A program made the translations under genes and the position numbers. A stretch of DNA of 64,000 nt from Odiellus spinosus (Eukaryota > Arthropoda > Arachnida > Opiliones > Phalangiidae): NCBI GenBank assembly GCA_963920705.1, contig OY987227.1, forward strand, positions 6,063,143-6,127,142, read 5' to 3'. Under the pieces are notes generated by a model. The model saw only the letters and a list, made by a program, of their open reading frames with translations. It did not search any database and was not told the DNA's origin. This document shows positions 1 through 10,308 of the stretch, piece by piece; the stretch's first letter is position 1; the number at the start of each line of letters is the position of its first letter.

Positions 1-197
1 TCCCTGACTTTTTAAAATATCTTAAAATTCCCTGACTTTTTAAAATATCTTAAAATTCCCTGACTTTTTAAAATATCTTAAAATTCCCTGACTTTTTAAA
101 ATATCTTAAAATTCCCTGACTTTTTAAAATATCTTAAAATTCCCTGACTTTTTAAAATATCTTAAAATTCCCTGACTTTTTAAAATATCTTAAAATT
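1..197. repeat. 28-bp tandem array, 7 copies
   Basis: Seven nearly identical 28-bp units start with TCCCTGACTTTTTAAAATAT and run from the window edge to 196. The same unit occurs about once inside the related MITE at 32415-32807 (near 32667-32700), so the array is an internal segment of that element expanded in tandem. It may continue to the left of the window. Confidence 0.9.
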
Positions 198-258
198 CCC
201 TGACTTCTTTGGTTCATTTTCAAATTCCCTGACTTTTCCCTGACCTGTGGCAACCCTG
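1..258. mobile_element. Right part of a CAGGGTT-type MITE (hAT-like), cut by window edge
   Basis: The right terminus GTGGCAACCCTG lies at 247-258 and is identical to the right end of the complete copy at 32415-32807. The preceding bases carry the same TCCCTGACTTTTCCCTGACC motif. The left end lies outside the window, so the target duplication cannot be checked (it would be TTATC at 259-263). CAGGG termini with 5-bp duplications fit hAT-like elements; that assignment is an inference. The interior is non-coding. Confidence 0.7.
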
Positions 259-1172
259 TTATCTATTTTAAAATGGATATTTCAAAATCAAGAAAATTAC
301 ATTATATTTCTCTATTTGTCTAATTTATAGTTTTAAATTGGCGGATTATTTCATTCACGCTCGACTCAATTTTGACACGGCGAGAATTCTATTGTTTAAA
401 GGACAAAAACTGGCCAAAACAATTACCGGGATAGCGATAAAAATTGAACTTTTACAAACGCGCGAAAATTAAAGGCAATTAAATTGGAAATGGTATTTTT
501 TCGAAAGTATATGACAAGCTCGACCTCGATCCTTCAATCAACGTTTTCTCGACGAATTATTTTCGCTTAATGATTAATTTCCTCCTCAATAATTTGACGT
601 TTAGCCCAAATAACGAGTTACCGGATCCCCGAACGCAATACACCCCCCCCCCCCAAAAAATGAAAATGGTTTTGTTTATAGACGTATAAATTATCAGCGA
701 GTAGGAGGGGTTTAAAATAAGCTTTTTTTGCCCCATCTCGTATCTAGCTGACATCGACTTTTTTCGTTTAAATATTATCCGTGAAGAATAGATCCTAAAT
801 TCCCCGTTCGCCTCTTATTTATCTCCGCTACGCCAAAATATCAAAAATAAATCAAAATTTCAATTTATCCGTAGATATAATTTATATCGAGATAAAAAAA
901 TTCGAAAGGAAAGTTTTTTTTTCTTCAAATATTGAATAATGCGGTTAGATATTTTCTTATCACGAAAAAGCACTTTTTTGAGGCGAAAATAACGAGAGGC
1001 CTTGATATTGCGTAAAGAGTTCGAATCGTACGAAACCAGAATGGCTTCCAAATATTAAAAGAAATTAACGACTAATTTAAAATAGAGCCGCGAATTTGGA
1101 ATCTGTTAAAATCAGAAAGTACGCGTAATAGTTTTTTTAAGTCGATACTAATAATGATAGCTTATTCATATT
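259..1172. other. No gene recognised; AT-rich spacer
   Basis: Two short minus-strand open frames (557-754, 860-1051) show no recognisable motif, and the first spans a C12 homopolymer (643-654). I see no repeat shared with the rest of the window. Confidence 0.5.
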
Positions 1173-1232
1173 TTAAAGTCACCCTACAGCGAGTAATTTT
1201 TTTATAAGAAACGCTTCCCGCTTACGTAAGTA

Positions 1233-1660
1233 CAGGGTGACCACTGAAAATCCTATATAGGAAGAATTTTATGTAAAATATGTGATAAAATAGGAAGAAA
1301 TAAGTGTAAAATATGTGATAAAATAGGAAGAAATAAGTGTAAAATATGTGATAAAATAGGAAAATAATTAAAAGTAGGAACCATGTTTATTATTGCATCA
1401 CAACTCTCGCCACCGGTTTAAACACGGTATTAATATGATCCAATTGTTTAAATAGTATGGAATTTTACAGACTATTTTAACTGGAAAATGTACAGTTAAG
1501 CTAAAATAATCTTATACAGCCACAGCTGACAGTATGATTTATAATTTTACCCTAAACTAGAGATTTTGAGTACAAATATAGGCGATTATAGGAATTGCCA
1601 TTAAATTATAGGAGAAAATATAGGAAAAAAATAGGAAATATAGGAAAAGTGGTCACCTTG
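1233..1660. mobile_element. CAGGGTGACCACT-ended MITE nested in family 1 copy a
   Basis: Terminal inverted repeats CAGGGTGACCACT (1233-1245) and AGTGGTCACCTTG (1648-1660) differ at one position. TAAGTA flanks both sides, a 6-bp target duplication. The interior is A/T-rich with many ATAGGAAAATA-like motifs and a 33-bp unit present about three times (about 1272-1360). It has no ORF. The CAGGG start and short duplication suggest a hAT-type element (inference). Confidence 0.8.
1272..1365. repeat. 33-bp tandem repeat, about 3 copies
   Basis: The unit contains GTAAAATATGTGATAAAATA followed by GGAAGAAATAAGT. It lies wholly inside the MITE at 1233-1660. Confidence 0.85.
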
Positions 1661-2038
1661 TAAGTAGGTAAAACTTGGTTCTATCCTTTTAAATAATCCA
1701 CCGGTAAAAAAAATTACAAACAAATACTAAACTAGGAATAAATTTTAAATTTACTGGGAAAAAAAGGCTTAGCTGGATTCATGGAGATCAGTTGAATTTC
1801 TTCGCGATGGAATGTTATTGGAGGTCTCAATGAGATCTCGCCTTAACGTAGGGCCTTTGCTCATTGGTCGCGAAGAAATTCAGGATCTCCAAGTATTCAT
1901 TAAAGCTTATTTTCCGAGTTTTAAATTTATTTCTAGTTTATTAATTGTTTTTTAATTTTTTACTGGTGGATTAGGTTATTTAAACGATAATGAATCGATA
2001 AACAAAAATTCAATTGTTGGGTTGCATTCTCCCTTTAA

Positions 2039-2589
2039 AAAGTAAGAAAAACTAAAAATATCTACCTAGACTGTCGTAAAAAATTAAGAGAGCGTCACTT
2101 TAAATAAAAGAAACCCTAATTTATAGCGAAATGTATCTTGGCTCGTATATTTGCTGAAAATTCGGTTAGGGCTGTTAAGGAAAGGAAAAAACTTCAACTA
2201 TAAGCGGAGAGAGAATTTGTTCGCTTATTTTCATTACTGAACGTAAACAAAAAGGGGGAGGGGGGAGTCCTAAATCTCGATAAACGTCATTCGCGGATAA
2301 ATTTCGATATTCAGGCGCAGAAGCAAAAAATAAAAGATCAAAATTCTCGAAAAGTAGTTGGCCATGGACCCCGAGGGTGGATATATTCGCTTATACAGCC
2401 TTGGAAAGCGTCGTATTATAGCTCCAAAAACCGGCTTTATAACGGATAAAATACATTCTCTAGCGTATTAAGAATTAAAGTATATTGTAGATCGAATAAT
2501 AGCGTTTACGCGTGCGTGTGTATAGGACTTTAATGCTACTTGTCAGATAAATATTTCAAAGATTATTAAGAGAAAGGCCGCATCGAGCC
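2039..2589. other. No gene recognised between two MITE copies
   Basis: The only notable feature is a short purine tract (AAAAAGGGGGAGGGGGG near 2250). No open frame of interest. Confidence 0.5.
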
Positions 2590-2593
2590 TTAA

Positions 2594-3027
2594 AGGGAGA
2601 ATGCAACCTAATTACAAGTGATTTTTTATCGATTCCTTATCGTTTAAATAGGCCTAATCCATCGATAAAAAGTTTACAATACAAATATTAAACTAGAAAT
2701 AAATTTAAAACTTACCCTGAAAATAGGCTTAGCGGGATTCATGGAGATCCTGAATCGCGTCCGTGTAAGGTCTAGCGACCAATGAGCAAAGGCCCGTCGT
2801 TCACGCGAGATCTCCACGAGACTTACGTCGCGCGCGATTGGTCGCTAGACCTTACACGCGAGGAAAACAGGACCTCCATGAATCCCACTAAGCCTATTTT
2901 CAGGGTAAGTTTTAAATTTATTTCTAGTTTAATATTTGTTTGTAAATATTTTCAGTAATGGATTAGGCCTATTTAAACAATAAGGAATCGATAAAAAAAT
3001 CAATTGTTGTTAGGTTGCATTCTCCCT
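2594..3027 (+). mobile_element. TTAA-flanked hairpin MITE, family 1, copy b (intact)
   Basis: This is the best-preserved family member (434 bp). TTAA (2590-2593) precedes AGGGAGAATGCAACCTAA, and GGTTGCATTCTCCCT is followed by TTAA (3028-3031). The arms pair over most of their length, with a GC-richer centre (CGACCAATGAGC / GCGATTGGTCGCT) forming the tip. It is non-coding. Comparison with copies a and c defines the family. Confidence 0.9.
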
Positions 3028-3031
3028 TTAA

Positions 3032-4698
3032 TACAAATTCGCTCTTTAAAAACACGGGCCTTTAAGCAGAGAGGTTTCACAAACTCCATCGCTTAACCTT
3101 TAAACGCGTGAATGTTGCTTCATTATATAGTTATCGGTCTGGTCCAAGGCCCAACATTAATCTTAGATAAAAAATATTTACGATAAATATAAAATACACG
3201 CGGATTTGCCATTTAGTAATTTCACTCTATTTTTTAATAATGTAACTAGATAAATTTATTACGAGGATCGAAGGGCTGTTAAACGGTGGAGTTCATTAAA
3301 ATACACTTACTGTTAAATTAACTCGTTTATTATCTAATCTCTCAAACTTATCCTCGAGTTCCCGCTCGATCCTCTTGAGCCAGACATCTTCCTAAGTTCC
3401 TAGCCCGGTCCCCAAGCCTTGATCTAATACTTTTATAGGAGTGATGATTAGTGTTCGATTATTTTTAATAGACGCGGAGGTTCAATAACTAACATTCCAA
3501 TTTCTGATAAAGTTACGTTACTCCAACGATTTATTTAAAATAATTGGTTCGTCGATTATTCTAGATTATTTAGTTGAAGTGATCCTCGATCCCCTGGGTA
3601 TAAAATCGCTCAAAAAGGAACCGTGGTTCGCGATACGAATGCGTGGGTCTATAATATAGTTAATTTTGAAGTTGGTTCTCGGAGTAAGGCAGCGTCAATC
3701 GGGGGTAATTCTTAGGTCTTGGCTATATCTACGAGCGAGGCACTGTTTTACAAAACGTTACAGCTGTCTCGAGGGTGTTTAGACAAGCCAACGTCATTCA
3801 TCCGAGCATTCCTCGTTTCCTTCGTCTCTATATAACACTCATTCTCGGCTTCCAGAGTCCACCAGCGACATACCGCTGCATAGAGAAGCTTAGATTCTAC
3901 GGGAATTACAACTCGATGCCATTTTGAATGCTAAGAGTAAATAAGTATAGCAGGTATCGGATGTATTAGTCCAAGGGTGGACGCTGTTTGTTACACGGCA
4001 ATTCTCTTTTAAAGACGGGTTGTTGGGTATAATGTGGCTGTTCGCCGCGGGGTATATCAATACGGTGGTGCATGATGGGCACGAATGGGGTGGGGGTAAG
4101 GGGGGGGGGCGGTGGCGCGAACGTAGTATACACACACGCCCGCGTGTCAAACTTGTCGTATTACGAAATAGACCCCCTTGGAACGCAACTAGCTAGCCAG
4201 TCCGATGAAAGTAACACCCAACGCGAAGATTACCATCGCTTCGACAACCATGCGTTGCATGGCCTAAAATTTCCAGTGGATGAAATAACGAGTGCATGAT
4301 AAAGTGGTAGGGAAGCCTTCGAATAAGATTTTGGGGGCCCACAAAATTATAAAACGAGCTTCAAAGGGCCCCAAAAAAGCATTTTTCAAATTTTGGGACG
4401 TCCAAATTTATATTTTCGAACTTTGAAATATATTATATTAGAGGAATATGCTACACAAATTATGTTATTAAAAAATTGGCTTTTTAACATATCCTCACGT
4501 CGAGTTAAGTTGATAAACTTAAAAGACTCGCGCAAATTAGTCTATGGAATTAAATATTGGCTTGAAACTACAAAATCTAGCATACAAAATTAGCCTCGGT
4601 AGAAAAATGCGTTTTCTTACATTTTAGAGCTCTGTGAAAGCGAAAAGCGGACGATTTTTGACTATAAGTATATATTCAAGGATGGAACCAGAGACCTA
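3032..4698. other. No gene recognised; one TATA-like motif
   Basis: A TATATAA motif at about 3829 in a GC-richer context could be a core promoter, but no convincing first exon follows. The open frames at 4072-4299 (+), 3890-4150 (-) and 4393-4593 (+) encode nothing I recognise; the first is dominated by a poly-G stretch. Confidence 0.45.
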
Positions 4699-5015
4699 GG
4701 AGGCAATTCTCTAACGCGTTCGTCAGTTTTCGAATCGTTATGAATACGAAACCCCCAACTCGAACGCGAATGTTCGTTTTCGGAAATTGCAATTCTCTAA
4801 GCGCCTTGGTTCGTTTTCGAGTAGAGATCCGAACTCAAAATTCGAATACGAAAATAATTTTCTAAACGTCACTTCCGGTCACGTTATCTGTGGCATTAAC
4901 CAATCAGCAGGGGTCGGCGGTAAAAGGCGCAAATTGCCAAGTTAGGCTTAACACATAGTTAAATTCGGTTGTGCTAAAAGTAAATTTTGTAGGCGGGAAA
5001 CGTCTTTTTTTTTAA

Positions 5016-5488
5016 ATGGACGAATCTTTTAATTCTACGGTTTCTTCTCAAAGTAATCGCTGTCGGAATTCTAGTAAAATATCTGTAGAGCAGAGAGAGA
5101 TGATGGTCGCTTTCATGGAAAGCAATAAAAAGTTTGTGGAAGGTAAATTCAGTGCCTCATTTACTCAGGAAATGCACATTGAATTGTGGAAAGATTTAGC
5201 CGGACAGCTAAATAGTCTAGGATCAGGAGCAAATAAGAACGTAAAGCAGTGGAAAAAGGTATGTTAAATGGGTGTATCTGTAGCGCGTAAAATATGAGTT
5301 TTGGTCGAGGAATTGCTTTGCAATTACGTTCGAATTCTTTACACCTTGTTTCTTAAAAACTACAGTGTCTCGCTGATTGGAAAAGCCTTACAAAAGCCAA
5401 AGTTGGCAGAATATTGGAAAACCAGAAGGGCACTGGTGGTGCGCCCAGTGTTAGGCATTATAATTGGTTGTTTCATCAAATAGACTAA
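5016..5488 (+). CDS. Zeste/Myb-SANT-like DNA-binding protein of Harbinger element (two exons)
   Basis: In PIF/Harbinger elements a Myb/SANT-like protein partners the transposase in binding the element and reaching the nucleus. Exon 1 is 5016-5258 (81 codons), ending AAAAAG before GTATGT. Exon 2 starts at 5366 after CTACAG and runs in frame to a stop at 5486-5488, giving about 121 residues. The pattern is that of the zeste-type Myb domain: VEQREMMVAFMESNKKF, then ELWKDLAGQLNSLG, VKQWKK across the intron, CLADWKSL, and a GTGGAPS tail, with three conserved tryptophans about a helix apart. The start codon at 5016 follows an A/T leader and precedes a Ser/Asn-rich lead. A further open stretch after an ACAG at 5534-5537 could be an alternative terminal exon. 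The reading frame is intact, unlike the transposase opposite. Confidence 0.78.
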
Positions 5489-5890
5489 ACACCACTCTAG
5501 GGAGGTGTCCCAATGTTATAAATACATTTTATTGACAGAAATGGGTAGTTCGGGCTTGGACCTGGAAATCAGTTCGCAAATGTGGTATGAACTCTGCGAC
5601 GTCTCGCGGAGATTTTATACGACTACAGGATTAAAGTATGCGTGATTAGTCAAAGATTTTTTTAATTATCTTAGACAAGGCCAAAATATGCATTAATTTT
5701 AGATTATTTAGATAGCATTGTTTTTAGTTCATAAATCAATAAAAAACTTTCTCTTCACCCTCCCTTTAAATTCATAAAAATAAAACCATAAATCCATTGT
5801 TAAAAATTAATTGTAAGTAAAGATATTTGTTAACTGTAAAACTAGGATTAATGGCCTAAACCAAAGATTTCTTAAATTTACGGGTAAATA
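5489..5890. other. Region between the convergent Harbinger genes
   Basis: Very A/T-rich, with no further transposase homology on the minus strand. A minus-strand AATAAA-type signal near 5530 could serve a shortened transcript. The missing catalytic half of the transposase would be expected here, so this is probably the deletion site. Confidence 0.5.
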
Positions 5891-6744
5891 TTAGGATTCA
5901 TAGTGCCCTCTCGAGACATTAAACTGAGCAAAATAGTTATTTACAAGCTGAACATTAATTGAAAAGAATCCTTTTCGATTTATAAAGTGATAGGCCCCAA
6001 GTTCTTCGTCCTTTTTCGTTGGAGAAACAACTGCTACATGAGTACAGTCCAGTGCTCCAATTACTCCGGGTATGTGACAAGATTCCATGAATCTGTTGCG
6101 TGAAATATTTACTTAAAATTAGAAACTATTACATAAGTTCCCGTGGAAATGGATAAAATTGATCCGCTTCACTGCCGCAAATTGAGTTACTAGTATAAAT
6201 TTCCACCAATAATGATTCAGAAATTACAAAAACTTGACTTACCCTTTCTTTATTCTACTCTTTTGATCTTCAGTTGCAGGGAACTTCACCCATTTGTCCA
6301 TGAGTTGGTCAACTATGGCTTGGCTTACCGATCTTACGGTTCGACTAACAGTGGATTGGCTAACATTTAGCAAAAAATCCTGCGCTACACTCATCTGGTA
6401 ACAACCAGTTGCGAAGAAACGCAGGCGATTAATATCTAATAATAGAATAATATATATTAGAAAGAAATTTAAACATTTTCATAGTTGACAAATGACAACC
6501 GAAGGCTTACCTTTAAATGGACAGGCAAAGAAGTAGATCTCTCTCCAGAGAGTGGCTCATCCAATTCATCACACAAATCAAAAACCAAACATCTTGAAAG
6601 GCGAAACAGTCTTACAAATTGTTGGTCACTTAACTCGAAAGCCATCGTAGGATCTCTTAAAACTCTTTCTCTCCTAATAGCGCGCTTGTTTTCATCCTCA
6701 ACTTTCTTTAAAAGTTCTAAAATTACGAGTTGATTGAACGCCAT
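5891..6744 (-). pseudogene. Harbinger (HARBI1-like) DDE transposase, truncated and probably dead
   Basis: Three exons on the minus strand: 6744-6511 (donor AAG|GTAAGC), 6435-6243 (donor AAGG|GTAAGT) and 6092-5891 (after CAACAG). Exon 1 carries the N-terminal fRLSRCLVFDLCDEL-type region. Exon 2 has LRFFATGCYQMSVAQDF and a helix-turn-helix-like SQSTVSRTVRSVSQAI. Exon 3 has PGVIGALDCTHVAV, the first catalytic Asp of the DDE triad, then NRKGFFSINVQLV. Exons 2 and 3 join in phase; exons 1 and 2 do not (two bases out), suggesting an indel. The frame stops 22 residues after NVQLV, and the second Asp and the Glu are absent from the 400 bases beyond. Total is about 208 residues against 350-400 usual for the family. 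Function (cut-and-paste transposition) is therefore presumed lost. Confidence 0.85.
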
Positions 6745-6985
6745 CGTAACAAATGCAATAATAATTTTACGTGACCCTTTTGCAGACGCCTTACGAAGGT
6801 CAAAAAAGTGTCAACGACAGCCTGACACCTGTCGTTTAGTTTATACGAAAATAATTTCATTATTTACGAACGCGCGAAATTTAAAAATTTACAGAATTGC
6901 GTTTTGAGCTTTTGAAGTTCGTATTCGTAATATTCACACGAAACGAACGATAAAACGAACGAAAAATCCTTAGAGAATTGCCTCC

Positions 6986-7387
6986 ATAGTCAGTATTCCC
7001 AGGTTTTTACGTACTAACATTATAAATTATTTATTTAGCTTTTCTCGAAAACGCGGTTGTCGGAACGGCGTAAAACTTAGAAGCGGAGTATCAAAAACTT
7101 TGTTTGAATATTTCTGAATCGCGGGCATATATTTTTTTCTTAGTATAAGGATAGATTTCTTCAAAGCTATCAACATTTTGTAGAAAGAACGGTGGCCGAA
7201 CGCCTCGAAGAAAAAAATAATAATTTGGGGGTTCTGGTATCGCGGACGTTGAAGGGAAGGAGGGTTGGCCCCCATCTCTACTACAATAATCGGAGTGTAG
7301 CGGTTACGTACAGTCCGTGTATATGGGATACCGCAATTACGCTTGTCAAAACCAGAAATCGAACGCCTCGTCAACGAGGATAGTACG
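6986..7387. other. No gene recognised
   Basis: Overlapping open frames on both strands (7027-7374 minus, 7192-7383 plus) show no motif or repeat and are treated as chance. Confidence 0.5.
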
Positions 7388-7572
7388 GTCGCGTTCGCAC
7401 TAAAACACTTTCAAATAGTCTTCAGACCGTTTCAAATAATCAAATAGACTTTTAATCCGAATAATTTCATTTTTGGATAAAGGATCTCTACAGGTGACCC
7501 CGAAATTTTCCATTTTCACCTTTCCAAAAAGGTTTCAAACCATTTGACGCGAGTGTCTAGCGCGAACGCGAC
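7388..7572. mobile_element. GCGTTCRCACT-ended MITE (family X), copy 1
   Basis: Left GTCGCGTTCGCACTA and right TAGCGCGAACGCGAC form inverted ends. The inner part carries the family hallmarks CACTTTCAAA, GACCGTTTCAAA and TGACCCCGAAATTT...CACCTTTCC. Related copies lie at 17971, 27747, 37933 and 52172. Non-coding. Confidence 0.65.
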
Positions 7573-8016
7573 TCGAATATAGTAAGGATGAAAACGGTGC
7601 ACGCGCCCGAATGCCAGACAAAGCGGGAACTGGCAAATTATAGAGCTCGAATAGAGGGCTACAAAGCGGGTATTTTGGAAAACATACAAATTACGTTATA
7701 GTCCCTTATTAGGGTTTCGGATAACCGCTTATTTTCTCTATCTCTCTCTCTCTCTCTCTCGCTGAGGAATCAAGCCGCAGTCACTCAGCCGACAATTAGT
7801 ATTCGAGAAACGTTACAGTCAAGGGAATATCAATGAGCGAGGATTTACCGAAGAAAGTTTTAATAATTTACGTACCTACGCGTGTCAGTTTAACTTATTC
7901 CTCGACAACTAACATTCATTTTGATTGAAATTACCACCCAAACAAGGCAGAGAACCAAGAGATAATGTTAAAAATAAATGTTTCGTTACGTCAAAAGTTA
8001 TTTAATGACGTTTTAT
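7573..8016. other. No gene recognised; TC microsatellite
   Basis: A (TC)n tract lies at about 7738-7760. Otherwise unremarkable. Confidence 0.5.
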
Positions 8017-8333
8017 CAAGAATCCATTCAGGTTCCATAAGCATATGGGAGCATAGCTTTAGCCTCTGGTACCATCCTCCCAAACTTTGTAACAAAAGTT
8101 CGTCCGCAATTTTCGCAACATTTGTACGCTTAGATCTTTTTTCGGTCGGCTCCATTTTTATTACCCAAAATATTATGTAAAGGTCGTTAGTGGCGCGGGT
8201 TAATAATAGATGGAAGGAGCGATTTACTTGAAAAATCGTTTCGAAGCAGACGAACTTTTGCTACAAAGTTTGGGAGGATGGTTATTGAATCGCGGCCCTC
8301 CCATATTCTTATGGAACCTGAATGTATTCTTGG
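8017..8333. mobile_element. Hairpin MITE with CATTCAGGTTCCATAAG arms
   Basis: The left arm (8017-8123) and right arm (about 8235-8333) are inverted copies sharing CATTCAGGTTCCATAAG, ATATGGGAG, ACCATCCTCCCAAACTTTGT and AAAAGTTCGTC. About 110 bp of unrelated sequence separates them. The short open frames here are by-products of the arms. No second copy was seen in the window and no target duplication is clear. Confidence 0.7.
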
Positions 8334-8637
8334 TTTTATATAATAGCGACGCTCCAAAAAGCTTCTGGGAGTATTCCATCTATTTTGGAATGTTCTAAAA
8401 CTGCATTAAATTAGGAAACCGTTCTTAATTTGGTTAAAATTGGCATTAAAATTAAAATATAGATTGATGAGAACTAAACCGATGGAATAAGTGCCATGGC
8501 GTAATAAAAGTTAAAATCGTTAATGCAACATCCTGTCGTTAGTTCGTTAGGCGGCATGGTGTTACGAATTCAATGGAAAGTATTCGCGCTATGAAAATAA
8601 GTGTCTTTAGGATTAAAATAGGGGTAAATTAAACTAC
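8334..8637. other. No gene recognised
   Basis: A/T-rich spacer between two MITEs; I see nothing in it. Confidence 0.5.
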
Positions 8638-8641
8638 TTAA

Positions 8642-8787
8642 AGGATTAGGATTTCTTCTGCCTGTCATCTGCCTATTTCATTGGAAGTGAGCTCACCTTC
8701 TGAGCTTCCCCTTAGGTAGCGAGGCGAAAGAGAAGCCTGGAGGGTGAGTTTGTTTCCAGGGTGACAGGCAGAAGTAATCCTAGGCCT
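8642..8787 (-). mobile_element. Small TTAA MITE, family 3 (AGGCCTAGGATT ends), copy 1
   Basis: 146 bp between TTAA (8638-8641) and TTAA (8788-8791). Ends AGGATTAGGATT and AATCCTAGGCCT are inverted, followed inward by CTTCTGCCTGTCA on the left and TGACAGGCAGAAG on the right. It is in reverse orientation to the copies at 44726 and 54101. Non-coding. Confidence 0.88.
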
Positions 8788-8791
8788 TTAA

Positions 8792-9951
8792 ACCTCTTTT
8801 CCCCAATTCTGTACGTGTTAATGTTAGTGTTGAGCCTTCAGTGGCCAAACCAAGAACAAATTTGGTCGTATCCTTTCAATTAAAAAGACAGATATAACGC
8901 GCGACGTATAATAGATGAAATATGATATATCTGGTGCCGAGATAAGGGCATTAATCTCGATTAAAAAAGAGTATAGAATACGATAATCCCCGGCGCTGTA
9001 TTATCCTCTCGACTCGAGAGATACCTTTTGAAAAGGCGAGTTATTAATGATTAAATACCATGACGCGTATATCCAATGATGTAGACGTTATAAAAATTCT
9101 ATAGCCATCTTTCTTTCTTTAATAGAGTTCATCGTGGACCGACAGATATATCTCGCGGCGCGGCATACATTTTCTCAAGGATACAGAAACGGATAATATT
9201 GCAAAATCATTTCCCAAAACCAAATATTTTTCCCTAATTAATCATCGAGCCATCAAACGTATACGAAGAATACTCTTTCGTGACCCACCCCCCTCCCAAT
9301 ATAAAAACTGAATAGAGTAGAAGGCTGATATATTTTTACAAGGATGGGATTTCTTCTTACGTTTTATATGTCTCGCGTTCGTACATTTTCCATTCAATTG
9401 GAGAACCAGGGATGAAAGCCGAATAAAGAGAACTTAGGCGAATATAGCTAATCACGCGATTTTATTTTCACCTTCGTTCCATAGCTATACGAGAATAAAA
9501 GAAGCCACTATTAAAAAGTCAGAATTTACCACAAATACGGACATAAATTCCCCTCTAACTCTAATAAACTTTTAATCAACGTATTATTCTATCCAGTGAA
9601 ATCTAAGAATGAATTTAACAAGGGGCTTCTTTTATAGGGGAATTTGCGATAAAGAGAAAGGCGGGGCGTATTGATACCCCACGTTAAATCGGAATATGGA
9701 AAGGGAACTGTTCTCGAACCTAAGAATTCGTGAATTCGAGAAAAGAACCTGTTGTATCTCCAATCCTCCTCCCCTCAATCTCGGTTTCATTCGGAGTTTT
9801 CAACGCCGTAAAAGCATTCTTCCCTTATTTCGTTGTCAGTAGCTGATGAGATATAATATATTAGAAACATTCGTATAACGTGTTGAAATCCACAATCAGA
9901 GTAATAAATACTATTTAATATATTCTCTCTCTATATATATATATATAGGAG
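8792..9951. other. No gene recognised
   Basis: No open frame above about 60 codons and no repeat shared with elsewhere in the window. A TA microsatellite at 9931-9947 abuts the next element. Confidence 0.5.
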
Positions 9952-10308
9952 ATCGAATGCTAGCAGAAGTAAATGAAACCCTCCTTTGAAGTCTACTACT
10001 CTAATGTTCCATATAGCGCGCCTCTCTGTATGGGTAAAATTCACGATTTTACGAGATCGGAGGGGTCCGACTTAATGCCCCCCTGTCTACGGAAAATTGG
10101 AAATTCTCTCTCTCCACAAACGACGACGTTTTTTTGACGAACTCTAAGGCTGCTAGAGATATTCGCTCAACGAACTCCCGCTCCGAAAATATCTACCGTT
10201 AGGAGGCGTACGAATCGCGCTTTTTAAAACTAACCCATACAGAGAGGGGTAGACAAGGCCAGGGAGTAATATACTTCAAAGGAGGGTTTATCGGCTTCTG
10301 ATGCTAGG
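9952..10308 (+). mobile_element. AAACCCTCCTTTGAAGT-TIR MITE, copy A
   Basis: Inverted ends contain AAACCCTCCTTTGAAGT (from 9976) and ACTTCAAAGGAGGGTTT (to 10290), extended outward by GCTAGCAGAAG / CTTCTGATGCTAGG. The element sits between TA-dinucleotide tracts, so a TA target is possible but not provable. The interior has no ORF. A close inverted copy is at 26081-26431. Confidence 0.85.

Larger units (their letters stand above)
1177..2034 (+). mobile_element. TTAA-flanked hairpin MITE, family 1, copy a (interrupted)
   Basis: The right end GGTTGCATTCTCCCT is followed by TTAA (2035-2038). The left end is a degraded version after TTAA at 1173-1176. The interior is an inverted repeat: the arms AAACTAGGAATAAATTT and AAATTTATTTCTAGTTT flank a centre with CTCATTGGTCG. 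It is split at 1233-1660 by an unrelated CAGGG-type element. It has no coding capacity. TTAA duplication is typical of piggyBac- and Kolobok-type transposases; which one mobilised this family is not decidable here. Confidence 0.75.
4699..6985 (+). mobile_element. PIF/Harbinger DNA transposon, internally decayed
   Basis: A 2,287-bp element is bounded by 15-bp inverted repeats GGAGGCAATTCTCTA (4699-4713) and TAGAGAATTGCCTCC (6971-6985), with further TTCGTTTTCG-rich subterminal repeats. The flanking trinucleotides are CTA and ATA, one mismatch from a 3-bp duplication as expected for this superfamily. It holds two convergent genes: a zeste/Myb-like DNA-binding protein (+) and a DDE transposase (-). 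The two-gene layout, the DDE_Tnp_4-type motifs and the Myb-like partner together identify the superfamily. The transposase lacks its C-terminal half, so the copy is not expected to be autonomous. Confidence 0.88.

Noticed and set aside
1-197. Regular repeats at the window start as a possible CRISPR array
   Set aside because: The 28-bp units are directly adjacent with no unique spacers, and the context is a eukaryotic transposon.
1019-1030. GTTCGAATC-type words as tRNA B-boxes (here and at about 16118)
   Set aside because: No matching A-box, acceptor stem or cloverleaf could be formed around them.
7027-7383. Overlapping 115- and 63-codon frames on opposite strands
   Set aside because: No motif, no repeats, and mutual overlap; treated as chance.
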